64,000 nucleotides of DNA, taken from JALZVT01 sp964519335 (lineage in GTDB: Bacteria; Pseudomonadota; Gammaproteobacteria; Pseudomonadales; Azotimanducaceae). The notes under the pieces are model-generated. The model did not search any database. It was not told the origin of the DNA and saw only the letters and a program-made list of their open reading frames with translations. The stretch spans positions 1 through 64,000 of the forward strand of contig CAZFIA010000005.1 of NCBI GenBank assembly GCA_964519335.1. The letters are read 5' to 3'. Both the position numbers and the translations under genes were made by a program. Below, piece by piece: positions 32,741 through 41,556 of the stretch; position 1 is the first letter of the stretch, and each line of letters starts with the position of its first letter.

Positions 32741-34306
32741 ATGCTAATCAAGATGAGACAGCGACCCCCAACAGGAGCTTCCGCCAGCCTGCCGGCCGAT
32801 TCCTCCTCACCTAACCTCAAGGAGCCTAACCCACGGGCCCCTGAATGCTCAGTATCCCGTCGCTGGGCGCAGCGCTGGCTGACAGCCGGCGCTCTGTGCA
32901 CGGTGTTATCTAGCGCTCCGATCAGCGCGGCGCCTCCAAGTGATTTACCGTTGTTGGGAGATAGCTCTTCAGCTCTGGTGTCGCTTGAGACAGAAGCCCG
33001 TATTGGGGCCGACTTCTTAAAGCAAATTCGCGCCTCGTTGCCCCTTTCCTCAGACCCGTTGCTCAAGTATTACACCGACGTTCAGCTGCGGCGTCTTACT
33101 CAATACTCCGAGCTGCGTGATGGCATCCTCAGCGTGGTGCTCATCAATGACGATCAAATCAATGCGTTTGCGGCACCCGGAGGGGTCGTTGGTATCAACA
33201 TGGGTTTGTACCTCCACGCTCAGGACGTTCACGAATATTCGTCGGTAGTGGCTCATGAGTTGGCTCACTTAAGCCAGCGACATTTCGCCAGAGGGCTGGA
33301 ACAACAACGGAACATGACGATCCCAACGCTCGCGTCTCTGGTTGCTGCCATCGCGCTTGGCGCGCTGGCTGGGGGAGAAGCGGGGCTCGCCGCACTTAGC
33401 ACCAGTCAAGCTGCCTCAATAAATAGCCAGCTACGCTACAGCCGAGCAAGGGAGCAAGAAGCAGACCGTGTCGGCTTAAACACGCTTGTGAATAGCGGCA
33501 TGGACCCCAACGGAATGGCCCGCATGTTTGATCGCATGCGCCGCGCCTTCCGTTTTACAAAACGCCCACCAGAATTTTTGCTTACCCACCCAGTTACCGA
33601 ATCGCGAATTAGCGATGCGCGCAACCAGATCGCACGCAAGCCTCTCGAAGAGAGCTACAACGACTCAGCCGAGTACCAAATGATGCGATCGAGGGTGATT
33701 TTGCATTTCGCAAATTCCCCCGAAGACGCTCTGCGTTTATTCGAAAAGAAACTGCGCGAAGAGCCCGATAACGAGGGCGCACGGTACGGCATGGCGATCG
33801 CGCTGTCTGCCAGCGATAAACACGACCAGGCGCTGAAAGCACTGCGACCATTGCAAGAGAATCAGCCCAATAGACTGTTGGTCACAGCGACTCATGCAGA
33901 ACTGTTAATGAATGCAGACGTAACTGATGAAGCACTTAATCTGCTCGCGCGGCAACTGGTGCTTAATCCAGAAAACGTTGCTCTATCGATGTTGTACGCC
34001 CGAGGGCTTGAACAGACCGAGCGTTTTGAGGAAGCCGAATTTCTCCTGGAACGTTTGAGCCGCGTGCATGGCGATGATTCGCAAGTTTGGTACCAACTTG
34101 CCGAAGTGGCAGGTAAAGCCGGCAGCATTATTGCTGTGCACCGAGCACGAGCGGAATTCTTTGCTCTGCATGGCGCCTACGCCCGTGCAGTCAATCACCT
34201 GGAATACGCACGCGGCTTGGTCGATCCAAAGAATTTTCAGTTAATGGCCCGTCTTGAAGCGCGGCTGACGGATATTCGCGAGATTCAGCGCAAGAGAGGC
34301 AGCTAG
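32741..34306 (+). CDS. bepA: Periplasmic M48 metalloprotease/chaperone BepA
   Basis: About 521 residues from the ATG at 32741; a TTG at 32714 and an ATG at 32753 are alternatives. It is exported via a signal near residues 40-65, preceded by an unusually long N-terminal extension rich in Pro and Ser. The M48 domain has the zinc motif HELAH (VVAHELAHLSQRH, near residue 170) and the downstream EQEADRVG with the third ligand Glu. The C-terminal half is TPR-like (from about residue 320). BepA degrades or rescues stalled LptD and other outer-membrane intermediates at the BAM complex, which fits the presence of bamC about 2.5 kb away. Confidence 0.86.
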   Translation: MLIKMRQRPPTGASASLPADSSSPNLKEPNPRAPECSVSRRWAQRWLTAGALCTVLSSAPISAAPPSDLPLLGDSSSALVSLETEARIGADFLKQIRASLPLSSDPLLKYYTDVQLRRLTQYSELRDGILSVVLINDDQINAFAAPGGVVGINMGLYLHAQDVHEYSSVVAHELAHLSQRHFARGLEQQRNMTIPTLASLVAAIALGALAGGEAGLAALSTSQAASINSQLRYSRAREQEADRVGLNTLVNSGMDPNGMARMFDRMRRAFRFTKRPPEFLLTHPVTESRISDARNQIARKPLEESYNDSAEYQMMRSRVILHFANSPEDALRLFEKKLREEPDNEGARYGMAIALSASDKHDQALKALRPLQENQPNRLLVTATHAELLMNADVTDEALNLLARQLVLNPENVALSMLYARGLEQTERFEEAEFLLERLSRVHGDDSQVWYQLAEVAGKAGSIIAVHRARAEFFALHGAYARAVNHLEYARGLVDPKNFQLMARLEARLTDIREIQRKRGS

Positions 34307-34318
34307 CTGAGGTCAGGT

Positions 34319-35365
34319 TTAAGGCCGCGGGAAATCGAGCATACGCCGCAGTGGAATCATTGCTTGCTTACCGATTTCAGGATCAACAAGAATCTCCCGA
34401 CCGGTGCCGTCGAGCAGACAGTCACGCAGCGCCTCTAGCTCATTCATCGCCATCCAGGGGCAATGCGCGCAGCTTCGACAGGTTGCACCATCCCCGGCCG
34501 TTGGCGCCTCTATGAAGCGTTTGCCAGGGTTCATTTTGCGCAGGTAGTGAAAAATCCCGCGGTCGGTCGCGACGATAAATGTGTCCTGGGGAAGCTCACC
34601 CGCCGCCTTAATAATCTGGCTGGTGGATCCAACGCAATCCGCGAGATCAACCACTGCCGCCGGTGACTCTGGATGCACTAGCACCCCAGCGTCCGGGTAG
34701 ACCGCTTTCAGGTCAAAGAGGGCTTTCGACTTAAACTCCTCGTGAACAATACAAGCGCCGTTCCAAAGCAACATATCAGCGCCGGTTTCTTGTTGGATGT
34801 ACCCACCCAAATGTTTGTCTGGCGCCCAGAGTACTTTTTCGCCCTTCGCGTGCAAGGATTCAACTATAGGCAGAGCCACGCTGCTGGTAACCACCCAGTC
34901 TGAAAGAGCCTTAACCTTAGCGGAGGTGTTGGCATACACCACTACCGTTCGGTCACTATGCTCCTTGCAAAAAATCTCAAACTCTTCTGGCGGGCAACCA
35001 ATATCAAGACTGCACTCGGCTTCGAGCGTCGGCATGTAAACGGTTTTTTCCGGCGACAGAATCTTCGCGGTCTCTCCCATGAATTTGACGCCCGCAACAA
35101 TCAGTATCTCTGCCCCGTGGTCGCGACCAAAACGCGCCATCTCGAGCGAATCAGAAACGCAGCCGCCTGTTTCGTCTGCGAGATCCTGCACGTCTTGATC
35201 AACGTAATAGTGCGCAACAAGCGCAGCCTTACGTTGCTTCAAAAGTGATTTGATTTCGCTTTTGAGTTCGTTCTTGTGAGACTCATCTAGAACCGCAGGT
35301 TCGTACAGAGGAATCTGTTCATCGCTAAGGGTGAAGTCTGGGAGGTCTACATCTGAATTTTCCAT
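34319..35365 (-). CDS. nadA: Quinolinate synthase
   Basis: A 348-residue [4Fe-4S] enzyme that condenses iminoaspartate with dihydroxyacetone phosphate to quinolinate in NAD biosynthesis. Cluster Cys are expected in ECSLDIGCP (near residue 137), in the GACIVHEEF region (near 205) and in CRSCAHCPWM (near 300). The active-site motifs AHYYVDQDVQDLAD and GVKFMGETAKIL are clear. Length is usual for the family. It is convergent with bepA (12-bp gap). Confidence 0.95.
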   Translation of the reverse strand: MENSDVDLPDFTLSDEQIPLYEPAVLDESHKNELKSEIKSLLKQRKAALVAHYYVDQDVQDLADETGGCVSDSLEMARFGRDHGAEILIVAGVKFMGETAKILSPEKTVYMPTLEAECSLDIGCPPEEFEIFCKEHSDRTVVVYANTSAKVKALSDWVVTSSVALPIVESLHAKGEKVLWAPDKHLGGYIQQETGADMLLWNGACIVHEEFKSKALFDLKAVYPDAGVLVHPESPAAVVDLADCVGSTSQIIKAAGELPQDTFIVATDRGIFHYLRKMNPGKRFIEAPTAGDGATCRSCAHCPWMAMNELEALRDCLLDGTGREILVDPEIGKQAMIPLRRMLDFPRP

Positions 35366-35483
35366 GCGCTGAGTTTAGCATCCATGCCCCGAAAAACGAG
35401 CAAATAGAAAGACGAGCAAATAACAGGCGTTAACGGCAGCGGGAACGCTGGTAAGCTGCGCGACACAGACGAGGATCGCAATC

Positions 35484-36392
35484 ATTACATCTGATGCTCC
35501 ACCCAAGGGCGGGAAAAGCCTGCCTGTTAAGCCGAGGCTTGCATTGCTCTCAAACGGTGTATCGCCGCACAACGACAATCATGCTCGGATTATTGAATCA
35601 CTGACGCAAGATGGCTGGGAGGTCTGCGTATTTGGGCACAACGAATTATGCATGCTCGAATCTGGCGTGTGTGCGGGCGCAACACCGCTCGAGACGTTTG
35701 ATCTGGTTTGGATGCTAGGGCTGGGCGAGCAACAAAATTTCTTCGATCGCTGTCAGATTTTGAACAATCTCCCCGCTCAAAAACTCGTGAATAGCCCTGT
35801 AGGTATGCTGTTTCTACACGCAAAACTTGCATTGCTGCCGCATGCTCCCATCACATTCAGCGGCAACCAGCCCAATGAGTTGCTCGCAGCAACCCAGAGG
35901 AATCCGGAAATAGAGCGATGGGTAGTAAAACCCACCGCAGGGAGCTACGGGCGCGGAGTCACACTCGCCAACAATCAAGACGCCCTTACGGAAGCACTCC
36001 AAGCGGCAACTAACGCCGGTCGCTACTGCGTGGTTCAGGCGTATGTAGATGAAATAACGGCAGGAGAAACTCGATGTCTGCTGGTTAACGGGCAAATCAT
36101 CGGCAGCTATCTACGGATACCAAACAAGGACTTCCTGGCAAATTTGAGCCAGGGCGGCCGAGCTCAGCGAACAGAGTTGGACAGCCAGCAAAAACGCCAA
36201 ATTTGTGAAATAGGCAATATTCTTTCTTTAAGCGGCGTGAGATTTGCAGCAATCGATATGGCTTTTCCCTGGCTCATAGAGGTCAATATCGCAAATCCAG
36301 GCGGTCTAGCAACGTTGGCGGCCCTTGAAGCCGTTGACGACCCCAGGGTTGGCGAGAAAATGGCTCAGGCTCTACGTACTATGTTGGATTAA
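35484..36392 (+). CDS. Glutathione-synthetase-like ATP-grasp protein
   Basis: About 302 residues if started at the ATT at 35484, which has GAGGA 8 nt upstream; no ATG or GTG exists in frame before the first beta strand, and the TTG at 35544 would cut into it. ATP-grasp landmarks: VVKPTAGSYGRGV (glycine-rich loop), a QAYVDEITAGETRCLLVNGQ region with metal and ATP residues, and IEVNIANPGGL at the metal site. It belongs with GshB/RimK-type ligases that form amide or peptide bonds from carboxyl-phosphate. It is shorter at the N-terminus than E. coli GshB, so glutathione synthesis itself is uncertain. Confidence 0.72.
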   Translation: MTSDAPPKGGKSLPVKPRLALLSNGVSPHNDNHARIIESLTQDGWEVCVFGHNELCMLESGVCAGATPLETFDLVWMLGLGEQQNFFDRCQILNNLPAQKLVNSPVGMLFLHAKLALLPHAPITFSGNQPNELLAATQRNPEIERWVVKPTAGSYGRGVTLANNQDALTEALQAATNAGRYCVVQAYVDEITAGETRCLLVNGQIIGSYLRIPNKDFLANLSQGGRAQRTELDSQQKRQICEIGNILSLSGVRFAAIDMAFPWLIEVNIANPGGLATLAALEAVDDPRVGEKMAQALRTMLD

Positions 36393-36394
36393 GG

Positions 36395-36613
36395 CTATTT
36401 ACTCTGCGCAGCCGACGCTCGCAGCTTGTCTAGAGCATCCTGCCGTTCATCGATACGCGAAACATGATCGAAAATCATTGCGCGCCGCCGCGGATGGCTA
36501 CCCGCCTTAATCACCTCAAGTTGTCCTTTCAGGCGCACGATTTCCTGCTCGCAGAGCGCGACAGCAGAATCCAGACCTGACGCAGGGATTCGATCGTCTG
36601 AGTTAGTAGCCAT
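36395..36613 (-). CDS. Small coiled-coil protein, unknown function
   Basis: A 72-residue protein starting at the ATG at 36613. It is charged, has no signal or membrane segment, and probably forms two helices (VALCEQEIVRLKGQLEVIK and FDHVSRIDERQDALDKLRA). I do not recognise a family. It is convergent with the ATP-grasp gene (2-bp gap). The first repeat copy of the next cluster lies 15 bp upstream of its start. Confidence 0.55.
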   Translation of the reverse strand: MATNSDDRIPASGLDSAVALCEQEIVRLKGQLEVIKAGSHPRRRAMIFDHVSRIDERQDALDKLRASAAQSK

Positions 36614-36983
36614 GTATTGAGTTTACCGGACATCCAACAACTGTGAGAATTCGGGACAGTCAGGATTTACCCACCATCAGAAAATTCAAGTTGAAGTGCC
36701 CGGGAATCCCCAAAACAGCCGCTCGTTCCTAAATCTTGGATGTCCTGATCTCCTCTAAATCTTGGATGTCCTGATCTTCGCTGGATGTCCCGATCTGCGT
36801 CCCGATCTCTGCTATCCCCGCTAAGAGTTTTCCAACAGCCCTCTGCTAACATGCCACGCCGAACACAAAGGCGAATTGCTCACAGAAAATGTCTCCTTTG
36901 GCGGCTCGCTAACGTCCCAGGAGAGGTCCAGTATCGATGTTGATCAACGAGTACAAACGAAGACCAAAAGCGCTGGGTAAGTC
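36614..36983. other. Gene-free region with repeat cluster
   Basis: 370 bp between the small coiled-coil gene and the CoA-transferase gene. Five dispersed-repeat copies fill 36628-36791. The remainder (36800-36983) shows no gene or clear signal apart from a likely promoter area for the CoA-transferase. Confidence 0.6.
36628..36791. repeat. GGACAKCCA-type repeat cluster (5 copies)
   Basis: GGACATCCA (36628-36636) and GGACAGTCA (36654-36662, one mismatch) on the plus strand. Inverse copies TGGATGTCC follow at 36737, 36763 and 36782. The first two inverse copies share the flanks TAAATCT and TGATCT, giving a 26-bp direct repeat. Confidence 0.75.
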
Positions 36984-38198
36984 ATGCCGGGGCCGCTAAC
37001 CGGATTCAAAGTGCTCGATCTGTCGGCGGTGGTGTCGGGTCCACTAACGGCTGCGTTGTTGGCGGATCAAGGCGCCAGCGTAACTAAGGTCGAGCGCCTG
37101 ACCGGAGATATACAGCGTCATGTTGGTAGCCAACGAGGCGGCTTTTCGGGTTTCTTTCACGTGCTCAATCGGGGTAAGCGTTCGATCGCACTCGACCTTG
37201 GTAAACCGGAAGGCAAGGAGATCGTGCATCGCCTTGCAAAGACCGCCGATGTCGTAATCCAGAATTTTCGGCCCGGTGTTGTTGATCGACTGGGCATAGG
37301 CTACGCCGACTTGTCCGCCGAAAACGCCGGACTCGTCTATCTGTCGATCAGCGGTTTTGGGCAGACCGGTCCACGGGCAGGCCAAAGAGCCTATGATCCG
37401 ATCATCCAGAGTTTCTCAGGCATTGTTGAAGTGCAGGGACGTATCCATCTGGAACACCCCGAAACCCCAGAGCAGGTGAACATGCTGCTACTGGACAAGT
37501 TGACGGCATACACCGGCAGTCAGGCAATCACGGCAGCCCTGCTGGCACGCAGCAAGTCAGGTGAGGGTCAACACATCAAGCTGTCAATGCTAGATACCGC
37601 AATCGCCTTCAGCTGGGCGGATGTGGCAGCCGATTTGATCCTGCAGCCCGATGGGGCAGAGCCCATCGAGCACCGCCCACCGATTGGCGCCTCAGGCCAT
37701 CTCACTGAATACGCTGATGGCTGGGGGGCGACAATGACCCTCTCAGACGCCGAATTTCAAGGGATGTGCGCCGCCTACAACCTGCCTGAGCTGGCGAATG
37801 ATCCGGACTTTGCGACGATCAGCGCCCGGATGAGCAATCGTACGACATATCGGGAAATATTGAATACTGTGGTAGCTGAAGCGGCAAAAAAGCTAACGCT
37901 AAGCGAGGCAGAGGATCGTCTCACCAGGCACGAAGTGCCCTTCGCCCGGGCGGCCAAACTGGCGGAACTCGCTACCGAGCCGCAGATTCAACACAACGCG
38001 CTGTTTCGAGAGTTAGATCACCCCATCGCTGGCAAGCTGCGAGAGGCGCGGCCAGCGGCGCTGTTCGAAAGAACCCCGAATCAACCCGCTGAACCCGCGC
38101 CTGATATCGGCGAACACACGAGGGTGATCCTTAAAGAACTGGGAATGGAGGATCGCTGCGACGCCCTCGCCCAATCTGGCGTGATCCGGCAAAACTAG
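36984..38198 (+). CDS. CaiB/BaiF-family (type III) CoA-transferase
   Basis: A 404-residue family III CoA-transferase, moving CoA between acyl-CoA and a carboxylic acid without free CoA. N-terminal GFKVLDLSAVVSGPLTA and the QNFRPGVVDRLGIGY segment are diagnostic. The catalytic Asp is expected in KLSMLDTAIA (near residue 203). The substrate pair is unknown. A second member of the family is encoded at 62085-63218, so this organism carries several. It stands alone between a repeat cluster and the convergent DUF4124-like gene. Confidence 0.88.
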   Translation: MPGPLTGFKVLDLSAVVSGPLTAALLADQGASVTKVERLTGDIQRHVGSQRGGFSGFFHVLNRGKRSIALDLGKPEGKEIVHRLAKTADVVIQNFRPGVVDRLGIGYADLSAENAGLVYLSISGFGQTGPRAGQRAYDPIIQSFSGIVEVQGRIHLEHPETPEQVNMLLLDKLTAYTGSQAITAALLARSKSGEGQHIKLSMLDTAIAFSWADVAADLILQPDGAEPIEHRPPIGASGHLTEYADGWGATMTLSDAEFQGMCAAYNLPELANDPDFATISARMSNRTTYREILNTVVAEAAKKLTLSEAEDRLTRHEVPFARAAKLAELATEPQIQHNALFRELDHPIAGKLREARPAALFERTPNQPAEPAPDIGEHTRVILKELGMEDRCDALAQSGVIRQN

Positions 38199-38242
38199 AT
38201 CGTATACCCGCTGATGCAGACACCGGATTGGTTTTCGGGCCG

Positions 38243-38947
38243 CTAGGGTCGACCAACGTCCGATCGGACAATGCGACGGCGTTGCGGCGCCCCACCAGAG
38301 GGGGGTCGGGCACCGGGATGCCGAAGGCCGTTACCCGGATGCCGCAGACCATTAGAAGGATGATCGGGTCCTGGCTCATAAACAAACCGAGCCGAGTTCC
38401 GCCGGCGACCGTTTGCAAAAAAGCGATTAGAAAAGAACGGCGAAAAGCCAAATTGCCGTGATGGATAATAAACACTGTCAGCAGCACGCAGCGCCGCCAA
38501 TTCTTGTTGCTCAAATCGAGCCTGGGCTTCACGCGCTAACTCACGCTCGCGGATACGATTAGATTCACGATCTGATCGATCCGATGAGAGCAGCTGCGCA
38601 ACCTCAAGGATATCTCGCTGCCGATCTCGTACAACAGACACATCAGCTTCACTCAGAGCATCTGGTACATCAACGTTAACCAACTCGCCGTCGCCATTGT
38701 CGTTAAACTCGACAACACCGTCCTTCCCCACCGATCGAAATACCTGGGTTAGCGAATTGCTTTCCGTGGAAGAACTAGATGTTAGGATCTTTGCCTCCTC
38801 AGTCTCAGCAGCATTAGCACTATAGCCACCAGCTACAAGCAACCAGGCACAAACCAGACCAGGTGCCCAGGCAGCTACAAATGCTGGCTTACTTTTGTGA
38901 GGAAAGCCCTGATGAAACAGATCCCAGAGTGAGGAGTTAAAGTCCAC
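38243..38947 (-). CDS. Exported DUF4124-like protein with repetitive C-terminus
   Basis: A 234-residue protein with a GTG start at 38947, a hydrophobic signal (about residues 25-47, AANA-type end) and a segment VFRSVGKDGVVEFND that resembles the DUF4124 beta-hairpin. An Arg/Glu-rich helical stretch follows (about 95-155), then a low-complexity tail containing a seven-residue repeat (NGLRHPG twice, then a degenerate copy) encoded by a 21-bp tandem repeat. Function unknown. It lies 9 bp downstream of another exported protein on the same strand, so the two are probably one unit. Confidence 0.6.
   Translation of the reverse strand: MDFNSSLWDLFHQGFPHKSKPAFVAAWAPGLVCAWLLVAGGYSANAAETEEAKILTSSSSTESNSLTQVFRSVGKDGVVEFNDNGDGELVNVDVPDALSEADVSVVRDRQRDILEVAQLLSSDRSDRESNRIRERELAREAQARFEQQELAALRAADSVYYPSRQFGFSPFFSNRFFANGRRRNSARFVYEPGPDHPSNGLRHPGNGLRHPGARPPSGGAPQRRRIVRSDVGRP
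38312..38365. repeat. 21-bp tandem repeat inside coding region
   Basis: Units at 38312-38332 and 38333-38353 plus a partial third to about 38365, sharing GGATGCCG. They encode the NGLRHPG repeats of the DUF4124-like protein. Confidence 0.6.
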
Positions 38948-38956
38948 AACAAGTAC

Positions 38957-39499
38957 TCATAAGTCTTTGCAGTGTTTGTTATAACTCTTTTGCTGCGACT
39001 TAACTCGCGTGGAGACTTCATTGTCCGATAAGTAGCGGCGCTCACCGTCAGGGGTTTTTTCATAAAAAACTCCACCGGACGAGAGTTCCTCAATCTCTGC
39101 AGCTACAACTTTGCACCTCTCTCGCTGCTTTAACGATAGTTCAGGTGCTCTAGCCTTAGCCATCGCCTCCAAACGACGAGTCTCTTCAAATCGCCGCAAA
39201 ATCGCTTCTGTAGCCGCATGCTGACGTTGTGCCGCTCCGACATCAGGCGCCTGCGGATTACTATTACGCCATCGCCGTCTATTCTCACTTTCTAACTCTT
39301 CAAAGCGCGAACGCGTTTCTGGATCAAGCGTTTCAAGCAGTGCTTCCGAGAACATGGGCTCGTATGACTCTGCATTCAAGTTGTTTGCGCAAAGTAATAA
39401 GAACATCGCAACACTCAGGCGAGCCATATGCGCAAGCATTGATTGACCTACGCGTCGACGCGCTAAAACAGAAGACCGCGTTGGTTGACTAGCCTGCAT
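38957..39499 (-). CDS. Exported protein of unknown function
   Basis: About 180 residues. The start at the ATG at 39499 gives a long N-terminus; an internal ATG at 39439 would give a compact signal peptide (MLAHMARLSVAMFLLLCANNL, cleavage after NLNA). The mature part is charged and helical, with an Arg/Glu-rich central region (ETRSRFEELESENRRRW) and two Cys (about residue 130 and near the C-terminal HCKDL). No family was recognised. Paired with the DUF4124-like gene 9 bp downstream. Confidence 0.55.
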   Translation of the reverse strand: MQASQPTRSSVLARRRVGQSMLAHMARLSVAMFLLLCANNLNAESYEPMFSEALLETLDPETRSRFEELESENRRRWRNSNPQAPDVGAAQRQHAATEAILRRFEETRRLEAMAKARAPELSLKQRERCKVVAAEIEELSSGGVFYEKTPDGERRYLSDNEVSTRVKSQQKSYNKHCKDL

Positions 39500-39616
39500 C
39501 ACTCAATCCGATAGTTCCCTGCCGATATATTAATGACTGAGAATCAGGAAAACGTGACCCAACTCCCCTTGCTCAACAATCCCAAATAGTTTGCGCGAAA
39601 CCAGCAACCTAACTAA

Positions 39617-40474
39617 CTAGTAATCCAGTCGAAAACTAGCGCCATCGCGAACCAACCGACCCGCTGTAGGTGTCGCAAAGTGCGTACCTAAAACCAGAAC
39701 CGGTTTGTCAGCGTAGCGCTTCATAAAATCGTTGCGGGTCCGAGCAGAGAGCTCTGGGTCAACATCCGCAGTGCTCGACCAGTCTGCATGTGCTATTTGG
39801 CAGGGGTGATGAATCATGTCGCCAGTTATTATCGCCTCTTCCCCGCGAGAGCGAATATGGATACTTACGTGGCCGGGCGTGTGTCCGGGTGTGCTCTCAA
39901 GCTGCACCTCGGGACACACCTGATGATCTGAGTCGACAAAATCTGCGAGACCCGCGTCAATAACAGGTTGCACAGAGTCTTCGATTACGGGCCCATATTC
40001 TTGAGGCTCGACGCACCAATGCGACCACTCTGTTGAGCTGTAAAGGTAGCGTGCTGATGTGAACGTCGGAACAAAATTCCCATTTACCAATCGCGTATTC
40101 CAACCCACATGATCGACGTGCATATGTGTGCACAATACCGTGTCGAAGCACTCTGGAGGAAAACCATCAGCAATCAGCCGCTCCAAAAAATCGGACTGCA
40201 TGTGATTCCATTTAGGATAGCTACGCACCTTGTCGTTACCGATACACGTATCGACAAGCAAAGTTCGGTCAGGTGTCTCGACGACAAAGCTGTGCATGCT
40301 CAGCACTAGCCGCTTACGCTCATCCAAAAAGGGGTCGAGCCAATCATGAGCCGAGAGAGCTTCCGGGGTCGCCTGTGGCAGCAGGTGTGGTCCCAGTGAG
40401 GCAGTGGTTAGTTCGACATAGCGTCGTATTCGTACATCACCAATCTGCCACGAGAGTACATCTAGATCAGGCAT
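39617..40474 (-). CDS. MBL-fold hydrolase (lactonase-like)
   Basis: A 285-residue metallo-beta-lactamase-fold protein, with start at the ATG at 40474 (a TTG at 40498 is the alternative). Metal-binding motif THMHVDHVGW (His117, His119, Asp121, His122), further ligands in ESTPGHTPGHVSIH and the IITGDMIHHP Asp, and a final GTHFATPTAG. This arrangement is typical of AHL-lactonase-like or other lactone/ester hydrolases; the substrate is unknown. It overlaps the end of the SDR gene by 8 nt, so the two are co-translated and probably act in one catabolic step sequence. Confidence 0.82.
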   Translation of the reverse strand: MPDLDVLSWQIGDVRIRRYVELTTASLGPHLLPQATPEALSAHDWLDPFLDERKRLVLSMHSFVVETPDRTLLVDTCIGNDKVRSYPKWNHMQSDFLERLIADGFPPECFDTVLCTHMHVDHVGWNTRLVNGNFVPTFTSARYLYSSTEWSHWCVEPQEYGPVIEDSVQPVIDAGLADFVDSDHQVCPEVQLESTPGHTPGHVSIHIRSRGEEAIITGDMIHHPCQIAHADWSSTADVDPELSARTRNDFMKRYADKPVLVLGTHFATPTAGRLVRDGASFRLDY

Positions 40475-41243
40475 TGCGAATGGTAAGACCGCCGTCAACC
40501 GGCAAGGCTACTCCAGTGATGAACGATGATGCCGGCAACACCAACGAGAGAGTGCCGTGCGCAACTTCTTCTGGATCTGCGTAACGTCGCAGCGCCACTC
40601 GCCGCTTCGCAAATATGGTTTTGTGATCGTCTCTTATTTCCGCCGTCATTCCCGTGTTAATCGGGCCGGGACAAATGCAGTTAACGGTAATGTTATCTCG
40701 CCCGAGTTCCACAGCGAGTGACCGGGTTAGGCCAATGACACCAGTTTTTGCCGCGGTGTAAGGGCTACCGCCAGCGGTAGCGCCCAGGCCTTCGGTGGAC
40801 GCGATGTTAACAATGCGCGGGTGACTGGCTTTCCGAAGATGCGGCAAGGCAGCGCGAATGGTCCGCGTGTGAGCGGTAAGTAGCACACTGAGGGATAACG
40901 CCCACCGGTCTTCAAAATCATCAGAATCTATAGGCGCAGGAAGCGATATGCCGGCGTTGTTTACCAGAATATCAATCCCGCCAAAATCAGCCGCGATCTG
41001 GGCGATCGTGCTCTGGATCGCAGCGCCATCAGCAAGATCAAGCGGGTAGGCTCGGGCATCGGTCCCAGCAGCGGCGATGAGTGCTTGCTCCTCAGCCAGC
41101 GGCTGTTCATTAATATCAATAAGAGCAACCCGAGCACCTGCGTCTGCAAACACTCGAGCAGTGGCCTGACCCATGCCACTTGCAGCTCCGGTAATGATGG
41201 CAACCTTGCCCTCAATCGATCGACTGAATTTCGATAGCGCCAT
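40467..41243 (-). CDS. Short-chain dehydrogenase/reductase
   Basis: A 258-residue NAD(P)-dependent oxidoreductase of the classical SDR family. Start ATG 41243 has GGGGAGAG just upstream. Cofactor motif TGAASGMGQ (about 18-26), NNAG (95-98), active-site Ser149, Tyr162 and Lys166 (YxxxK). An acidic residue at the end of strand 2 (LIDIN, Asp43) suggests NAD rather than NADP preference. The substrate is unknown. First gene of a two-gene unit with the MBL hydrolase. Confidence 0.87.
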   Translation of the reverse strand: MALSKFSRSIEGKVAIITGAASGMGQATARVFADAGARVALIDINEQPLAEEQALIAAAGTDARAYPLDLADGAAIQSTIAQIAADFGGIDILVNNAGISLPAPIDSDDFEDRWALSLSVLLTAHTRTIRAALPHLRKASHPRIVNIASTEGLGATAGGSPYTAAKTGVIGLTRSLAVELGRDNITVNCICPGPINTGMTAEIRDDHKTIFAKRRVALRRYADPEEVAHGTLSLVLPASSFITGVALPVDGGLTIRNA

Positions 41244-41324
41244 ATGTCTCTCCCCTATTTGTAGACCACGGACGAACCGCAAAAGGTACCCGTCTAGAGC
41301 GCTCGAGACAAAGGGAGAAAGAGA

Positions 41325-41400
41325 TGGTGGGACGTCTGGGGTTCGAACCCAGGACCAACGGGTTAAAAGCCCGGTGCTCTACCAACTGAGCTAACGTCCC
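41325..41400 (-). tRNA. tRNA-Lys(UUU)
   Basis: A 76-nt tRNA including the encoded 3' CCA, read on the minus strand. It has an acceptor stem GGGACGT/ACGTCCC, a D-arm GCTC...GAGC, an anticodon loop CTTTTAA with anticodon TTT, and the T-arm GGTTCGAACCC. One base pair of the anticodon stem (27-43) is C-U, and the rest pair. A single tRNA-Lys after queC occurs at the same place in Pseudomonas. Confidence 0.95.
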
Positions 41401-41556
41401 TATGCAACTGCGGGTTATCTGCCGAATGGCCCCGCGCAGCGAGCGGCACAGTTTAGCGGCGGGAAAGCTAAACGCAACCGCAAAAGCGGGTATCTGAACA
41501 CTGTTAAATCTGACCCAAGTCAGCCTTTACAACGATGCATGACTGCCCGGAAATCA

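Noticed and set aside
36178..36187. TGGACAGCCA inside the ATP-grasp coding region
   Set aside because: It fits the reading frame without disruption (ELDSQ), so a chance or coding occurrence is simpler; not counted in the repeat family.
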